In this document: in pieces, positions 63,401-64,000 of the stretch
Numbering within the stretch: the stretch's first letter is position 1
Layout: every line of letters starts with the position of its first letter
Source: Himantopus leucocephalus
Taxonomy: Eukaryota > Chordata > Aves > Charadriiformes > Recurvirostridae
Direction of reading: 5' to 3'
DNA length: 64,000 bases
Assembly (NCBI GenBank): GCA_003993805.1
Contig: RSEF01000031.1
Coordinates: 17,370,144 to 17,434,143, forward strand
Made by a program: the position numbers and the translations under genes
Notes under the pieces: generated by a model
The model's input: the letters and a program-made list of their open reading frames with translations, nothing else
Databases searched by the model: none
Told to the model about the DNA's origin: nothing

Positions 63401-64000
63401 CATAATGCAGCTCTTCACAGGAGCTATTTCTCAACAACAGATGCCATATGCTAACTTGTTTTTTAATTGTTCAGCAGTTCTTTCTAACTCTTTATATTGA
63501 GATCTGCAAAATTTCTGAGGTGCAGAACTTCAGTCAACTCAAACGGTCATACTGGACCTCAGTTTTCACACTACTGGTCCCTCATTTTATGCTTTTGTAC
63601 ATTTTGCACATTTCCAGCCTTTCAAAAGATACAAGAGAGCTACTGCCTTTTTAAAAGCAACACGCAGTTTATCAGTCCACAATCACCACTAGCAAGGTCC
63701 TTGAGGAGCACAGACTGCTTGGCTAGAACATGGAGCCAGCAAGTATCACCGTACACAGGAATGCCCGCTCATCTCAATATTTATCAGGACTAAGAAAAAT
63801 CCATTTTCTCCCACCTACTTGGAATGTACAAGTTTGCTTTGAAGAAGGATCATCTCAGTGTATTCCTCCCAGTGTATAACTCAACTACCAGCTTTGTTTT
63901 AGTCTGCACATGAATCCAACATAGGTGTGCATATTAGTACCCACTCATGACAAAAATAAAGGTTATTTCTCAGCAATAGCTTATGCACAACCAGCAAAAC
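60403..64000 (-). other. Intron of the CSPG4-like gene, continuing beyond the window
   Basis: No minus-strand open frame with CSPG-repeat sequence was found from 60403 to the window end, so the next upstream exon lies outside and this intron exceeds 3.5 kb. The stretch is AT-rich with A runs (e.g. A15 at 63071-63085). No other gene or recognised repeat was seen. Confidence 0.75.

Overview
This window looks like avian nuclear DNA. Three copies of the reptile/bird CR1 LINE are recognisable, two of them keeping the typical 3' end with tandem ATTCTATG-type octamers. The only convincing gene is a vertebrate multi-exon gene with GT-AG introns. The DNA is mostly AT-rich and gene-poor, with no bacterial-style gene packing and no operon, CRISPR, tRNA or rRNA signal. 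The species cannot be read from the sequence.

Layout. Positions 1 to about 45,650 are a long non-coding stretch with no supportable intact protein gene. It holds a degraded CR1 (about 6010-6310, minus), a better preserved CR1 3' end (11054-11450, minus), a CR1 with part of its reverse transcriptase (22780-23369, plus) interrupted by a 100-base assembly gap and a single N, an old L3/CR1-type LINE tail (about 25265-25350, plus), two GC-richer blocks that may derive from LTR elements (1059-1590 and 11460-11695), a 17-bp minisatellite (23701-23785) and several microsatellites. One minus-strand segment (about 6375-6677) looks protein-coding in composition and has splice-like borders, but I cannot identify it.

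Positions 45,654-60,400 on the minus strand carry the last five coding exons of a CSPG4/NG2-family transmembrane chondroitin sulfate proteoglycan gene. The exons are 60202-60400, 56484-56615, 52185-52357, 48368-48551 and 45812-47865. Their splice phases match at every junction, and together they give an open 913-residue C-terminal part. It contains CSPG repeats, a Ser/Thr/Pro-rich stalk, one membrane helix and a cytoplasmic tail ending in the PDZ-binding QYWV. The upstream exons, including the signal peptide and laminin-G region expected for the family, lie beyond the right edge of the window (before position 1 of the gene as read here, i.e. >64,000). Large introns, AT-rich surroundings and a longer tail than mammalian CSPG4 make a CSPG4 paralogue (CSPG4B-type) at least as likely as CSPG4 itself.

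I found no evidence for an unknown multi-gene system. The points most worth checking are the identity of the CSPG4-like gene and its long divergent tail, the unidentified coding-like segment near 6.5 kb, two small exon-like or ORF-like segments inside CSPG4-like introns, several homeodomain-site-rich stretches that could be enhancers, and two assembly defects inside the CR1 at 23 kb.
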